A stretch of DNA of 5,163 nucleotides, taken from NCBI GenBank assembly GCA_016874875.1, contig VGTA01000304.1:1-5163 (forward strand). The letters are read 5' to 3'. Shown here one piece after another: positions 3,955 through 5,163 of the stretch. The notes below the pieces were generated by a model, which was not told the DNA's origin, ran no database searches, and saw nothing but the letters and a program-made list of their open reading frames with translations. This DNA is from Deltaproteobacteria bacterium (GTDB lineage: Bacteria; Myxococcota_A; Bradymonadia; UBA7976; VGTA01). Positions within the stretch are counted from its first letter, which is position 1, and every line of letters begins with the position of its first letter. A program made the translations under genes and the position numbers.

Positions 3955-5121
3955 CTAGTCCCCAAAGAGATAGACAGCGGCGCTCAGGCGCCACACGCCC
4001 TCTGGGTGCGCGTCGGGAATCTCAAAGTAATAGGTGTGGGCGCCGGGGCGCGTGAAGCTAGGGACGTCCCACGTGAAGGGGGGCGTGAGCGCGCCCGGGC
4101 ACCAGTTGGCGCGGGGGGCGCGCACGCTCCCCATCGCCCCCGTGGGGTTCTCGGCGCAGTACTCAAAGGACGAGCCGTCGGCGCGCTCCTGCGTGGCCAC
4201 CGTGCAGCCGAGGGCGCAGTCGTCGCGCCACGGGTAGAGCGTCTCGAGGTCCCGCCCGTCCACCGCCACCACGTGCGTGCGCCGGCAGAACTCCTCCGCA
4301 GGCCCCGCGCAGCGCGGCGAGGGGTCCTCGGCGCCGCCGTGGCCCGTGGCGCGGTACTCGAGGCGGGCGCGCGTGACCCCGGCGGGCACCTCAAAGGAGC
4401 CCTCTAGGGGCCCGTCGGCGAGGCGGTGACTCAGGTTCAAGAGCGGGACGGCGGCGAGCACGCGGCGCGGCGCGGGGCCGGGGCGCACCTCCGCGCGCGC
4501 CGTCACCCTCCACATGCCCGCGCTCCCCGACACCCGCCCCGCCGCGTCCGACCACGTGGTGATGTGGAGGCGCGCGCGGCTGCGACCGCCGTGGGCGTTG
4601 GCGTAGTCGGTGAGGTCGAGCGCGTGGCGCGCGGGGCCCCCAAAGGGCGTGATCGCGCGCATCACCTCGAGCTCCGCCGGGGCGCGCGTGCGCGCGTCCG
4701 TGGGAGCCCCCTCCGGGCTCAGGTGCAGCTCAAAGTTACGGTCGAAGGCGTCGCAGCTCGGCGGCCAGCTCTGGCCCGCGGGGGGCGGCTCCTCCGCCCA
4801 CCCCTCAAAGGGGAAGCAGGTGGTGTGCAGCTCCACCGTGAGCGTGACGCGCTCGTAGGGGCCCCCGCGCAGCTCTAGGGCGCTGAGCGCCTCTTGGAAG
4901 TTCTTGTCGCCGTAGCTGTAGATGGGGGCCCGGTCGTAGAGCGTGAGGGTGTAGGGGAGGGCCTGCGCGTCGGGGGCCTGCGCGTCGGGGGCCTGCGCGT
5001 CGGGGGCCTGCGCGTCGGGGGCCTGCGCGTCGGGGGTCTGCGCGTCCTGCGCGGCGGGCGACTGGCAGCCGGCGAGGGCGCAGAGCAGGGCGAGGGCGAT
5101 GGCGGGGGCGGGGGCGCGCAT
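3955..5121 (-). CDS. Peptide-N-glycosidase F-family lipoprotein
   Basis: The 388-residue protein starts with a lipoprotein signal peptide ending in LAGC, so Cys19 would be lipidated and the protein anchored in a membrane outside the cytoplasm. A PDAQA-repeat tether (about 26-54) follows. The rest matches both domains of PNGase F, which removes Asn-linked glycans by cleaving the glycan-Asn amide. N-terminal domain features are CDAFDR (123-128), RAITPFGG (155-162), DLTDYA (169-174) and ITTW (187-190). C-terminal features are ATGHG (258-262), EEFCRRTH (276-283), PWRDDC (297-302) and RANWCPG (337-343). By eye, the active-site residues of Elizabethkingia PNGase F align as Asp60 to Asp127, Glu206 to Glu277 and Glu118 to Thr188, so one of three acids is replaced. 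Eight cysteines in the mature part beyond Cys19 suit disulfides. The ATG at 5121 lacks a strong Shine-Dalgarno sequence but is fixed by the signal peptide. True glycosidase activity is uncertain; related lipoproteins may instead bind or process other glycans. Confidence 0.8.
   Translation of the reverse strand: MRAPAPAIALALLCALAGCQSPAAQDAQTPDAQAPDAQAPDAQAPDAQAPDAQALPYTLTLYDRAPIYSYGDKNFQEALSALELRGGPYERVTLTVELHTTCFPFEGWAEEPPPAGQSWPPSCDAFDRNFELHLSPEGAPTDARTRAPAELEVMRAITPFGGPARHALDLTDYANAHGGRSRARLHITTWSDAAGRVSGSAGMWRVTARAEVRPGPAPRRVLAAVPLLNLSHRLADGPLEGSFEVPAGVTRARLEYRATGHGGAEDPSPRCAGPAEEFCRRTHVVAVDGRDLETLYPWRDDCALGCTVATQERADGSSFEYCAENPTGAMGSVRAPRANWCPGALTPPFTWDVPSFTRPGAHTYYFEIPDAHPEGVWRLSAAVYLFGD
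4961..5050. repeat. 15-bp in-frame tandem repeat in the lipoprotein gene
   Basis: GCCTGCGCGTCGGGG is repeated five times exactly (4961-5035), followed by a diverged sixth unit (5036-5050). On the coding strand this encodes a run of PDAQA pentapeptides directly after the lipidated cysteine region. It most likely forms a flexible spacer holding the enzyme-like domains away from the membrane. Confidence 0.95.
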
Positions 5122-5163
5122 GAAGGGGGGACCCTTTGGGCAAAGAGCGTGTGGAGGGTGAGA

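Noticed and set aside
3747..3965. A 72-codon minus-strand frame bridging the lipoprotein stop and the parA start, with an ATGA overlap at parA and a repeated Phe-Ala-Arg motif
   Set aside because: It starts at TTG without a clear ribosome binding site. Its repeat peptide is simply the 9-bp array translated, and it covers the promoter and palindromes. Treated as chance.
2794..4407. Long plus-strand open frame of 537 codons
   Set aside because: It runs antisense to parA, parB's start and the lipoprotein gene, all with clear family motifs. It is a by-product of high G+C with few stop codons.
5122..5163. CTTTG-GG-CAAAG near-palindrome at 5134-5145 upstream of the lipoprotein as an operator
   Set aside because: Arms are only five bases, it is not repeated elsewhere, and too little upstream sequence is visible to define a promoter.

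Overview
The window is very G+C-rich bacterial DNA, with G or C at nearly every third codon position. The style points to a Myxococcota/Bradymonadota-type ('deltaproteobacterial') genome. The clues are a lipoprotein with a PDAQA-repeat linker after its lipobox, a PNGase F-like fold, a deaminase resembling the Bd3614 type first described from Bdellovibrio, and a remnant of a DODA/LigB dioxygenase. This placement is inference; there is no rRNA or other firm taxonomic marker.

Layout, left to right. A 5'-truncated gene for a zinc-dependent deaminase-fold protein runs rightward to 794. It meets, tail to tail, an unrecognised 177-residue protein on the minus strand (848-1381). In the 53-bp gap between them lies a perfect 17-bp palindrome (823-839). 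Upstream of the unknown gene, 1382-1853 holds no intact gene. It contains the C-terminal remnant of a DODA/LigB-type dioxygenase on the minus strand (about 1497-1731), split into two frames at an 11-nt G/C homopolymer, plus an 11-bp inverted repeat and a 16-bp tandem duplication at the parB stop. Then come parB (1854-2918) and parA (2929-3750), 10 bp apart and clearly one operon transcribed leftward.

The 204-bp gap upstream of parA is the most structured non-coding stretch. From the parA side outward it holds a good ribosome binding site, a 12-bp palindrome containing TATATA, a second copy of the 17-bp palindrome, and seven tandem 9-bp repeats of consensus GCGCGAAAC. Beyond it, also on the minus strand, is a 388-residue lipoprotein of the peptide-N-glycosidase F family (3955-5121). 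The last 42 bases hold only its upstream region.

How it may work together: ParA (deviant Walker ATPase) and ParB (CTP-binding clamp with a helix-turn-helix) make a DNA segregation cassette. No canonical parS sequence is present. The 17-bp palindrome occurs twice, once over a plausible parA promoter and once in a convergent gap where a promoter operator makes no sense, so it is the best candidate for a non-standard parS-like site. The 9-bp array beside it may be an accessory centromere or control element. The lipoprotein, the unknown gene and the deaminase have no evident functional tie to partitioning. In-frame short tandem repeats expand linkers in the deaminase, ParB and lipoprotein, an unusual density for 5 kb.
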